In this document: one piece after another, positions 9,310 through 20,207 of the stretch | How the letters are laid out: the number at the start of each line of letters is the position of its first letter | How positions within the stretch are numbered: position 1 is the stretch's first letter | From: Candidatus Margulisiibacteriota bacterium | Lineage (GTDB): Bacteria > Margulisbacteria > WOR-1 > O2-12-FULL-45-9 > XYB2-FULL-48-7 | Length of the DNA stretch: 50,732 nucleotides | Direction of reading: 5' to 3' | Assembly: GCA_028702315.1 (NCBI GenBank) | Contig: JAQVPA010000004.1 | Coordinates: 1 to 50,732, forward strand | Notes under the pieces: generated by a model | What the model saw: only the letters and a program-made list of their open reading frames with translations | Databases searched by the model: none | Told to the model about the DNA's origin: nothing | Made by a program: the position numbers and the translations under genes

Positions 9310-10175
9310 TTTCCCTCCAGCATCCGCTTAACCTCATGCTCGCTCAGGAAGATCGCCCACTGCTCGGGGTGGCTCTTGATGAAGCCCTCATAAAATTTGA
9401 GGATCTTTTCCATGACAGCGCGGCGGTTGTCCGCTGTAACAGTTAAAGGCTCGCCAAAAGTAACAATCAGCTCCTGGCCCTCACGCTTGGAGAATGAAGG
9501 AATGACGGCGCATTTTGAGCGCTGGGCCAGCGTCAGCCAGCCAATAGCGACCGGCACTGTGTGACCAAGGAAGGGCATCAGTTCATATTTCCCTTCCAGC
9601 GCGCCGGTGTCGACCAGAACGCAGACCAGGTGGTTCTGGCCGAGGGCTTTTAACGACTCGCGGTACATATCATCGGTCAAGGTATTAATTAGTTTGATCC
9701 CTTTGGAACGCCGGCTGTTGTTTATCAATTTGAAGATCGGATCGTCAGTCGCGGTCATTACCGCGCTTACCTTGTAACCCAGCGACGCTACCAGCGTGCC
9801 GCCAAGCTCATAATTGCCGGTATGCATTGATAAGAGCAAGCCTCCATTCATGTTGGCCAGGCCAAGATCGATATTTTCCCGCCCGACGGCCCGGCTGATC
9901 TTTTCCATGTGCGTCTGGCGGAAAAACGGGGTACAGAGTATCTCAAAGATCGAGTAAGCGATATTGCGTAATAATTTATCAGCCAGATCATCTCCGTTCA
10001 CATCAGAGAATAAACGGCAGATGTTTTTTGCCGTCGATCTTTTTATCGAGGTCAGTCGGGCAACTTGATAAGTGATCTCGCTGGCGCCCCGCATCAGCCA
10101 AATCGCCGCCGTTGAGGGGAGTAGGAAGACCAGCCAAAAGATATTTTGCAGAGTTTTTAGAAAAAAGTAGGTCAT
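9306..10175 (-). CDS. LpxL/HtrB-like lysophospholipid acyltransferase
   Basis: GLLLSMHTGNYELGG and CVLVDTGALEGKYELMPFLGHTVPVAIG motifs. Confidence 0.8.
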   Translation of the reverse strand: MTYFFLKTLQNIFWLVFLLPSTAAIWLMRGASEITYQVARLTSIKRSTAKNICRLFSDVNGDDLADKLLRNIAYSIFEILCTPFFRQTHMEKISRAVGRENIDLGLANMNGGLLLSMHTGNYELGGTLVASLGYKVSAVMTATDDPIFKLINNSRRSKGIKLINTLTDDMYRESLKALGQNHLVCVLVDTGALEGKYELMPFLGHTVPVAIGWLTLAQRSKCAVIPSFSKREGQELIVTFGEPLTVTADNRRAVMEKILKFYEGFIKSHPEQWAIFLSEHEVKRMLEGK

Positions 10176-11890
10176 GCCTTATTTTGGAACTGAATTTCGT
10201 AAAGTCGCTTGTACAGGCCATCCTTAGCAATCAGCTCGCGGTGCGTACCGGTCTCGACGATCTTGCCCTGGTCGAGCACGATCACCCGATCGGCCTTTTC
10301 GATCGTATAGAGCCGGTGGGCGATGATAAAAGTAGTTCGGCCTTTCATCAGTTTGTCCAGCGCGTCGCGAATCAAAAGTTCGGTTTCAGCGTCAAGCGAT
10401 GAGGTCGCTTCATCCAGAATCAATATTCTAGGGTCACGCAGGACAGCTCGCGCAATGGCGATTCTCTGCCGTTCGCCGCCGGAGAGCCCGGTGCCCCGTT
10501 CACCGACTTTCGTTTCGTATCCGGCGGGGAGGGCGCTGATGAATTGATGGGCGTTGGCCAGGATCGCGGCGCTAATTATTTCATTCTCTTGCGCGCCTTG
10601 CTTGCCGTAAGAGATGTTTTCCTTGATTGTTCCCTGGAAAAGGGCGATCTCCTGCGGCACCAAGGCGATTTGCCGGCGGAGCGATTCAAGCGTCACTTTT
10701 TTCAAGTCATGTCCGTCGATCAGGACTGTTCCGGCCGTCGGCTCATAAAATCTGGGGATGAGATTTACCAGAGTGCTTTTACCCGCTCCGGTCCGGCCGA
10801 CTAGGGCAATTGCTTCGCCTGGTTTAACATCAAGGTTGATATTTGACAAAACGGTTTCCTGTTCATAGGCAAAGGAGAGAGCCTTAAATTCGACCCGGCC
10901 GGCCAGTTTTGGCAGTTCTTTCGCTGCCGGATCATTAACAATGGTTGGTTTAATATCGAGTACTTCAAAGACCCGGTTAGCGGAAGCCATCCCTTGCTGG
11001 AGAATAGCAAATGATTTGCTGAGCGTGCTTCCCGGGTCGGTCATTATCCCAAGAGCGGTCGCGAAAGAGATCAGCTGAGGGAGGGTCAGGTGGCCGTTGA
11101 TTATTTCCATGCCGCCGTACCAGACGATGCCGACTGCGGCAGTCGCCTGGAGGAGGGCGATGATCGGGCTCTGGGTAGATAAGATCTGGACCGCTTTCAT
11201 GGTGATGGTGAACGATTTATCATTTTCCCCCTGGAATTTAGCGATTTCGGCTTTCTCCATCGTAAAAGATTTGACGACCCTGATCTGGGAGACTGTTTCC
11301 TGGACATGGGAAGTGATATCGGCCGCTTTTTGCTGGACCCGCTCGCTGATATGCCGGAGCTCGGTAGCGAACATCCTGATAACTTGAATGATGAGTGGCA
11401 GAGCGATCAAGGTTAGGAGCGATAACCGCCAGTTAAGCCAGAATATGTATATTAGCAATCCGAAGAGCAGGACTGTTTGCGGAATGATCGCGGTGCCGCA
11501 GTTCAGGATCGTCGTTTGCAGGACACTGATATCGTTCATCATTCTTGAAGTTAGTTCGCCTGTATTCCATTTGCTGTAAAAATCGAGTGACAACGATTGC
11601 AAATGTTTGTAAAGCTTGACCCTCAAGTCGACAATGACCCGGTTAGCGACAAAATAGGAAATATATTCCTGGCCGTAAGTAAAAACACCCTTTAAAACAT
11701 AAAGGCCGATAATACTGGCCGCACTAAGATTTAATAGCGTTAAGTTCTTTTCGCCAATTGCCTGGAAGGCATAGCCCGCTAAGGGTGCGATGAGGAGAGT
11801 CGTACCGGTAACAAGAACTGTGCAGGCCGAGCCGAGCACTATTCTCGGCAAGTAGGGTTTTAAGTAAACGAACAGGCGTCTATATTGCAC
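10172..11890 (-). CDS. MsbA-like ABC transporter (permease-ATPase)
   Basis: Walker A GRTGAGKST, signature LSGGERQRIAIARA, Walker B ILILDEATSSLD, 6-TM N-terminal domain. Confidence 0.9.
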   Translation of the reverse strand: MQYRRLFVYLKPYLPRIVLGSACTVLVTGTTLLIAPLAGYAFQAIGEKNLTLLNLSAASIIGLYVLKGVFTYGQEYISYFVANRVIVDLRVKLYKHLQSLSLDFYSKWNTGELTSRMMNDISVLQTTILNCGTAIIPQTVLLFGLLIYIFWLNWRLSLLTLIALPLIIQVIRMFATELRHISERVQQKAADITSHVQETVSQIRVVKSFTMEKAEIAKFQGENDKSFTITMKAVQILSTQSPIIALLQATAAVGIVWYGGMEIINGHLTLPQLISFATALGIMTDPGSTLSKSFAILQQGMASANRVFEVLDIKPTIVNDPAAKELPKLAGRVEFKALSFAYEQETVLSNINLDVKPGEAIALVGRTGAGKSTLVNLIPRFYEPTAGTVLIDGHDLKKVTLESLRRQIALVPQEIALFQGTIKENISYGKQGAQENEIISAAILANAHQFISALPAGYETKVGERGTGLSGGERQRIAIARAVLRDPRILILDEATSSLDAETELLIRDALDKLMKGRTTFIIAHRLYTIEKADRVIVLDQGKIVETGTHRELIAKDGLYKRLYEIQFQNKA

Positions 11891-12977
11891 TAATTATCTC
11901 CTTAACAATTTTTTTCGCGGCGCCCGGTTTGCCCAGCGATTTACTGAGCTGGGCCGACATCTCTTTCATCTTCTTTTTGTCATGAAGGAGAAGCAAGACT
12001 TTTAAAGCGACGCCGAGCGGATCGATTATCCCCCTGATCTCAGGCGCGATCTCGCGACCGGTTTTTTGGTTGGGGAGGGCAAAAAACTTGGTTTGTTTAT
12101 TGACGGTATTAGCGATCCAATGCTTGAACCGCTTGCCGATCGCCGGCAACCGGCCGATCAGGTCGGCTAACCCGTCCATCGGGATCACTTCAGGATGGTT
12201 GAGAGGAAAAACAACGACCATTGGAATGCCGCGGGCCGCGATCTTGGCCGTGTTCGTTCCCGGGATGGTGACAACGATCTCGGAATTGTGAATGTCGGTA
12301 AAATTAATGGTCTTTGCTCCCTGGATAGCGCCGGGCTTGCTGAAGGGGGAGCTGACCAGCTGAAATTTGGCCGCGGGCAATTCTCGCTTGATGAGCGCCA
12401 TCACTTCCTTATAAAACGGGGTCATATAATCAATTTCCCATTTGCGGCTGCCGGGCATAAAAGTGATGACGTTTTCCTCTGGCTCCCATTTTTTCAGGTC
12501 GGCGATCGAATCGACCATCAGGTTGCCGACCAAAGCAAGTTTGTCTTTCTTTACTTTATGGCTGAATTTATTATAAGAAAAATCATCCGAGACGAAAAAC
12601 TTTTTATAAGCTCTGGTCCAGGCGATCCTTTCATTTAAGTAGGCATAAGCGGGATAACCGAGCTTTTTTGCGACGATCATTGCGTGGGTGAGGTCGCCAC
12701 CGAGGAAAAGGACCCCCCCTTTTTTAGCAAATTTGATCTGTTTCGGCCGGCGGCCCAGGAAAGCCCACTTTTTATATTCGCCGGCGGTCACGATTTCCGT
12801 GATCCCTTTTAGCGTCCTGGCAAAGTCGATCTCTTTGCCGCTGATATACTGACAGGGAGTCAGGACAAGGATTACCCTGGCTGAATGTTCCCCGGCGAGT
12901 TCTTCGGCAATTGGTTTGACAAGCGCGGAGAGTTCACCTGGGCTGTTAGCGACTAATACAATATCTGCTTTAGACAT
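11880..12977 (-). CDS. LpxB-like lipid-A-disaccharide synthase family protein
   Basis: ANSPGELSALVKPIAEEL, MPGSRKWEIDYMTPFYKEV, TIPGTNTAKIAARGIPMVVVFPLN. Confidence 0.7.
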   Translation of the reverse strand: MSKADIVLVANSPGELSALVKPIAEELAGEHSARVILVLTPCQYISGKEIDFARTLKGITEIVTAGEYKKWAFLGRRPKQIKFAKKGGVLFLGGDLTHAMIVAKKLGYPAYAYLNERIAWTRAYKKFFVSDDFSYNKFSHKVKKDKLALVGNLMVDSIADLKKWEPEENVITFMPGSRKWEIDYMTPFYKEVMALIKRELPAAKFQLVSSPFSKPGAIQGAKTINFTDIHNSEIVVTIPGTNTAKIAARGIPMVVVFPLNHPEVIPMDGLADLIGRLPAIGKRFKHWIANTVNKQTKFFALPNQKTGREIAPEIRGIIDPLGVALKVLLLLHDKKKMKEMSAQLSKSLGKPGAAKKIVKEIISAI

Positions 12978-13004
12978 CTTTTATAGTAATTATAGCAGAT
13001 AGGA

Positions 13005-13044
13005 CAAAAAAAAGCCCCGGTCAGCCAATGGCCGGCCGGGGCTT
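13005..13044 (-). terminator. intrinsic terminator of the 13066..14160 gene
   Basis: AAGCCCCGG ... CCGGGGCTT with T-tract on the minus strand. Confidence 0.8.
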
Positions 13045-13065
13045 CGAAAACAATTATTCAACGGG

Positions 13066-14160
13066 TTAGAAGGTGAAAGCCTCGCTTGTCCCCCCAATAT
13101 AGACCTTACCGCCAGACGATGAGCCTTCAATTGTGCCAAGCAGTGTGCCGGAACTATCGAACACTTCTCCGGTGGCGCTCATTGTTGTCGGGTTCATGTA
13201 GATGCGAACTGTAGTGATCGGCGCAGTTTCAGTTGTCCCGACCAAGGTTACCGAGCTAGGGGGGCCACTAGCGCTGAAGCCCATCGAAAGGGTGGTGCTC
13301 ATGTTACCGGCGGGAGTTTGCAGCGTTCCACTACCGCTATAAGTACCGGCGACCGGTTTCCCGTCCGATCCGCATGTAACACTCAAGACGACCTCTCCGG
13401 TTGCGGAATTTGAAAAGACCATCTTCATATCCATCGAACCGATCTTATCGTTAGCGGTCGGTTCAGGCGTTACCATATAAATAGTTGATGGCGCGCCGGG
13501 AATACTAGCAGCCATCTGGCTGATGCCTGCTTCGATCGAAGGATACATGAACATCCAGGCCATATATTCCGCTTCTGTGCTGGCGGGCTTGAAAATGGTC
13601 GTATTGCTGAAAGGATGAACATTACTGCCTGCTATGTATGCGGTGATATACCTTGAAATATAATTAGAAATTTCAGCATCCATTCCTGGAGGAGGTGAGC
13701 CCGGACTACCGGTGGTCATTATAGTTTGAACCTCAAGGGTCAGCCATTTACCGATCTTTTTAGTCGAGACAAAATCGTTATTAACAATGGTTCCGCCAAC
13801 AGTTTTTAGTCTCATATATGGTGTCATGTTGCCGCCAAACGTTTCACTGGTTGGCGATAGATAACCATCGGAGGCGATGGTCGACAAGTCAGTGAAGAAA
13901 GAATCAGGCGGGCTTTCCATTGCTCTGACCGACATTATACTGACTCCGGCTGAAGCTCCGACGGAAGAAGCCGATACCCCTACACTTGATCCGCTATTTG
14001 CCAGGAGAACCCCGGTTTTGGCAGCGGTAACGTTCGAAGATGAAATTGTAGTAGTTGTTGTGGTGGTAGTTGTTGTATCAGTTGATGAACCGCAACCGAT
14101 CAAAACACCCAGAGAAATGACACTGGTAACCAGTAACAGGGAAACGATCAGCTTTTTCAT
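13066..14160 (-). CDS. hypothetical lipoprotein with poly-Thr linker
   Basis: Lipobox LIGCGSSTD then (T)10; SD AAGGAGG upstream. Confidence 0.6.
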   Translation of the reverse strand: MKKLIVSLLLVTSVISLGVLIGCGSSTDTTTTTTTTTTISSSNVTAAKTGVLLANSGSSVGVSASSVGASAGVSIMSVRAMESPPDSFFTDLSTIASDGYLSPTSETFGGNMTPYMRLKTVGGTIVNNDFVSTKKIGKWLTLEVQTIMTTGSPGSPPPGMDAEISNYISRYITAYIAGSNVHPFSNTTIFKPASTEAEYMAWMFMYPSIEAGISQMAASIPGAPSTIYMVTPEPTANDKIGSMDMKMVFSNSATGEVVLSVTCGSDGKPVAGTYSGSGTLQTPAGNMSTTLSMGFSASGPPSSVTLVGTTETAPITTVRIYMNPTTMSATGEVFDSSGTLLGTIEGSSSGGKVYIGGTSEAFTF

Positions 14161-14235
14161 GAAACATTACCTCCTTGAACAACTTGAACAAACTTTCTTG
14201 AGCCAGAGGAAATTATAACTTTACTAAATTAAAAG

Positions 14236-15672
14236 TCAAGCGGCAAGACGCTCTTTTTCATATATGTTATTTAGCCCGAGGATATAGGCTGGATCAAACT
14301 CTTTCTTGACCCGGACCATCTCTTTTATCCCTGCGTCGCCGTACATTTCTTTTAGGTAATCGTGTTTGATCTTGCCGATGCCGTGTTCAGCCGAGACCGT
14401 TCCGCCAAGTTCGACTGCTTTGCGGACGAACTTTAGGACCAATTCTTTTGACAAGGTCAATTCCTTTCCATTTTTGGCGAGTAAATTTACATGCAGATGG
14501 TTGTCGCCGATATGGCCGAATTTGATATAAAAAAGGGACGCGTAACGCGTAACACGTAACGCGTTACGATAGAATTCGAACATCTCCTTAAACTGGCCGG
14601 CGGGGACGGCAATGTCGGTTGCCAGCTTCGTTTGGTGATGCTGTTTGAAAAGTTCGTTGATGTGCTCCGGGATGGCGTGGCGGAATTTAGCCAACTCTTC
14701 TTTTTGCCGGGCATCCGCTGCCAGCCAGCAATTATCAAGCGAACCGCCGTATTTCTCGATCAGCTCCGCCCAGTAATCAATAAACGCTTTGTTGCTTTCC
14801 TCGACAATCTCTTGCTCAATGTAGACTGCAGCTTTAGCGCCTGCCGGAATGTGAGGGAAAGAAGGTTTTAGCATTTGCAGGGTGTTTTCATCAAAAAATT
14901 CATAGAAGTTGACCTCTTTATCTTCGGCTTTTTTGCTTTCTTCGACAAAATCGACTGCTTGTTCTTCGGTTGGGAAAAAAGCGACGATGTCGAATGTTTC
15001 CTGCAGAGCGGGAGCAAGGGCCACTTCGATCTCGGTTACGATCCCCAGCGTTCCTTCGGAGCCGATGAATAGATCGACCAGGTCCATACCGGGAGCGCTG
15101 AAATAACCAGCGGAATTCTTAGTTTTAGGCATTGAGTAACGCGGAACGAGTAACGAGTAACGCGAGCTTTGTATTTTATCATTGCGAGCGACGTCAAGTT
15201 TTTCGCCGGAAGGAAAAACAATTTTTAATCTTTTGATCCAGTTGCGGGTGGAGCCGAAACGGTAACAGCGGCCGCCGGAGGCATTGGTTGATACGTTCCC
15301 GCCAAGTGTCGCCGTCTTTTCGGTTGGGTCGGGCGGGTAGAGGAGTCCTTCTTTGGCGACGGCCTTCTCCAGCTCTTCTAATGTAACACCCGGCTGGACG
15401 ACCGCGAATTTCTGCTCTTTATCAATATTGATGATCTTATTGAGCTTGTGGGTCGTCAATATCCAACCGCCGAAAGGAATGCACCCACCGGTCGTCCCGG
15501 TCTGCCCGGCGGAGACAGTTAGGGGGATTTTCTTTGAATTGCATTTAGTCAGAGCTTCCGCGATCTCCGCTTCGCTCTCCGGTAGGTAAACGCCGTCGGC
15601 GTGGCCACCGGTCAAATTCGAGCTGTCTTCGAGGTAGCCCTTGATTATGTCCGGATCGGTCTTTTTGATCAT
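14236..15672 (-). CDS. FAD-binding oxidase, GlcD/D-lactate dehydrogenase type
   Basis: PLTVSAGQTGTTGGCIPFGG, GMDLVDLFIGSEGTLGIVTE, FGHIGDNHLHVN, SAEHGIGK. Confidence 0.88.
   Translation of the reverse strand: MIKKTDPDIIKGYLEDSSNLTGGHADGVYLPESEAEIAEALTKCNSKKIPLTVSAGQTGTTGGCIPFGGWILTTHKLNKIINIDKEQKFAVVQPGVTLEELEKAVAKEGLLYPPDPTEKTATLGGNVSTNASGGRCYRFGSTRNWIKRLKIVFPSGEKLDVARNDKIQSSRYSLLVPRYSMPKTKNSAGYFSAPGMDLVDLFIGSEGTLGIVTEIEVALAPALQETFDIVAFFPTEEQAVDFVEESKKAEDKEVNFYEFFDENTLQMLKPSFPHIPAGAKAAVYIEQEIVEESNKAFIDYWAELIEKYGGSLDNCWLAADARQKEELAKFRHAIPEHINELFKQHHQTKLATDIAVPAGQFKEMFEFYRNALRVTRYASLFYIKFGHIGDNHLHVNLLAKNGKELTLSKELVLKFVRKAVELGGTVSAEHGIGKIKHDYLKEMYGDAGIKEMVRVKKEFDPAYILGLNNIYEKERLAA
14542..14569 (-). 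repeat. heptamer array (x4) inside FAD oxidase
   Basis: GTAACGC GTAACAC GTAACGC GTTACGA. Confidence 0.82.
15137..15164 (-). repeat. heptamer array (x4) inside FAD oxidase
   Basis: TAACGCG GAACGAG TAACGAG TAACGCG. Confidence 0.82.
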
Positions 15673-15680
15673 TAATTGTT

Positions 15681-16070
15681 TTATCGCAAAGCCCGGTCCA
15701 CCGCGATCATGATACAGCGGCTGCTCGAAGAGGCACCCGTTACCGCGTCGACTTTCGGCGATTGCGCTTTGATTATCCGGTCGATCGTTGCCAGCGCTTC
15801 ATAGCCTTTGCCGCAATCTTGTTTTTTAATCGTTATCTTAGTTATCCGATGGTTTTTAACTGTTACTTCCAGGCTGGTAAAAATAACAAAATCGCCATAA
15901 CTGCCTGAATAGACGCCGTCAGGTATCTTTGCCAGGTTAACATTTGTGATCTTGTTTTGAATCCCTTCGATCTTATTTGCCATCCCGGCGAGCCGGAACA
16001 TTAATACGCCAAAACCGATCGCCGCCAGGATCAATATTATTCCAACTACAACTCCTATTTTCTTTATCAT
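15681..16070 (-). CDS. FMN-binding domain protein
   Basis: IPDGVYSGSYGDF ... SPKVDAVTGASSSSRCIMIAVDRAL. Confidence 0.75.
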   Translation of the reverse strand: MIKKIGVVVGIILILAAIGFGVLMFRLAGMANKIEGIQNKITNVNLAKIPDGVYSGSYGDFVIFTSLEVTVKNHRITKITIKKQDCGKGYEALATIDRIIKAQSPKVDAVTGASSSSRCIMIAVDRALR

Positions 16071-16191
16071 TATTATATCCTCCTGTTTCGGCTATTTTCC
16101 CACCGGTGGATTTGGATGTCAACGAGTGAAATTCATGGCCAGATTTGCCGATAATTAAATAGTAGAGTACAATTGCTATAGGAGGGGAAAA

Positions 16192-16713
16192 ATGGCAGAC
16201 AATATTAATGCTCAAACAGTCAGGGGATCCCAGGAAATAGAATATAAAACCTGGAAGATCATTCCGCGAAGTTTTACTGCGCAAGAGGTTGTCGCTGAAT
16301 TCAAGGATAATCTTTTATTAGCAGGGTTGGGGAAAAAGACTGATCAAGAGCGTATTTTCGAACCATCACCTCTTATCCAGGGTAAATTTTCTGATCCCGA
16401 AGGATCAGTAGAACCGAAAGCCATTGAGGCGATCAAAAAGGCGCTTTGTCTTTTGGGTTTACTGACGGTTGATGAGGTTAAAAGTGACGGTGGATTTAAG
16501 GTCTGGGGAAAAAAAATGACGACCGCTTTAGGGAGTTTCCAAAAGGTTGCTGGGATCGAACCGGGGATGATCACTACGACAGAGGGAAAGGAAGTGCCGG
16601 CCCCCGGCAGGGTTTTTGGCCGGAGTTCGGCAGTAAAGTTATTTGCTGCCCTGCAATCGGTTAAAAATGGCGGTATCTGGCAAAATGCCGCGCGGGCGGC
16701 CCAAGTCCAATAA
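16192..16713 (+). CDS. hypothetical protein, possible peptidoglycan-binding-like fold
   Basis: ORF after SD-like aggagg; LGSFQKVAGIEPGMI...GRVFGRSSAVKLFAAL weakly PGBD-like. Confidence 0.5.
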   Translation: MADNINAQTVRGSQEIEYKTWKIIPRSFTAQEVVAEFKDNLLLAGLGKKTDQERIFEPSPLIQGKFSDPEGSVEPKAIEAIKKALCLLGLLTVDEVKSDGGFKVWGKKMTTALGSFQKVAGIEPGMITTTEGKEVPAPGRVFGRSSAVKLFAALQSVKNGGIWQNAARAAQVQ

Positions 16714-16731
16714 TAAAGAGCAAAAAAGGGC

Positions 16732-16761
16732 TTGACAAGTTTCGGTCAAATGCCTTATAAT
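16732..16761 (+). promoter_or_regulatory. sigma70-type promoter for 23S-5S transcript
   Basis: TTGACA (16732-16737) - 18 nt - TATAAT (16756-16761), both consensus hexamers. Confidence 0.75.
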
Positions 16762-16772
16762 AAACACTCAAC

Positions 16773-16818
16773 TTGATGCCTAAAGTTTTTACCTAAATAC
16801 ATCGAGTTCGCATCAAAC
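16773..16818 (+). promoter_or_regulatory. leader stem TTGATGC/GCATCAA
   Basis: TTGATGC 16773-16779 pairs GCATCAA 16811-16817; the latter can alternatively pair with TTTGATG 16842-16848 in the terminator. Confidence 0.5.
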
Positions 16819-16821
16819 AGC

Positions 16822-16832
16822 GCTTTTTAAAA
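16822..16832 (+). promoter_or_regulatory. boxA-like antitermination element
   Basis: GCTTTTTAAAA matches rrn boxA GCTCTTTAACA at 9 of 11 positions. Confidence 0.45.
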
Positions 16833-16833
16833 G

Positions 16834-16860
16834 AAACGCACTTTGATGTGCGTTTTTTTG
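16834..16860 (+). terminator. intrinsic terminator in 23S leader
   Basis: AAACGCAC-TTTGAT-GTGCGTTT perfect 8-bp stem followed by T-tract. Confidence 0.7.
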
Positions 16861-16960
16861 TGTCCGCCGAAGGCGGACAGGTCTACTGGACCCGTCGGGG
16901 AAGGTAGAATGGACCTTGAAAATTGAATATGGTGATAGTAAGAAGGTAAGCCAAAAGTAA

Positions 16961-16983
16961 GAACAAATTCTCGCAAAGAGAAA
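16961..16983 (+). other. 23S precursor processing stem, 5' arm (pairs with 19840-19862)
   Basis: GAACAAATTCTCGCAAAGAGAAA complementary to TTTCTCGATGCGGGGATTCGTTC with few mismatches. Confidence 0.7.
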
Positions 16984-16984
16984 T

Positions 16985-19839
<2,855 letters not shown>

Positions 19840-19883
19840 TTTCTCGATGCGGGGATTCGTTCTTGCTTTACTGAACCTTATTA

Positions 19884-19918
19884 ATTCAAAAGTCAAAATG
19901 TAAAATTCAAAAATAATG
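19884..19918 (+). repeat. heptamer array (x5), left arm of inverted pair
   Basis: ATTCAAA AGTCAAA ATGTAAA ATTCAAA AATAATG. Confidence 0.8.
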
Positions 19919-19934
19919 TCATATTATTTAAATG

Positions 19935-19976
19935 ATTTTACATTACTTTTGAATTTTGATCTTTGAATTTTAAATT
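19935..19976 (+). repeat. heptamer array (x6), right arm of inverted pair
   Basis: ATTTTAC ATTACTT TTGAATT TTGATCT TTGAATT TTAAATT; largely reverse complement of 19884-19918. Confidence 0.8.
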
Positions 19977-19984
19977 TGAAAAAA

Positions 19985-20103
19985 TCCCGGTGACCATGCC
20001 GGAGGTGTCCCACCCGTTCCCATTCCGAACACGGAAGTGAAATCCTCCAGGGTCAATGGTACTCCTTTACATCGTTTAGGGGGAGAGTAGAACGTTGCCG
20101 GGT
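19985..20103 (+). rRNA. 5S ribosomal RNA
   Basis: CCCGGTGACCATGCCGGAGGTGTCCCACCCGTTCCCATTCCGAACACGGAAGTGAAA ... GCCGGG. Confidence 0.92.
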
Positions 20104-20107
20104 TAAT

Positions 20108-20148
20108 ATCCGCCGAAGCTCCGCAAGGGGTGGAGGCGGATTTTTTTT
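20108..20148 (+). terminator. rRNA transcript terminator
   Basis: ATCCGCC ... GGCGGAT followed by 8 T. Confidence 0.85.
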
Positions 20149-20207
20149 GATTGTAAACGATGCTCAATTTTGTTAAAATAAGTGATACTTTGTCAGGAGG
20201 TAATTTT

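Noticed and set aside
13877-14218. + strand ORF with VVVVVVVVV run
   Set aside because: Antisense of the poly-Thr lipoprotein; composition follows from the sense repeat.
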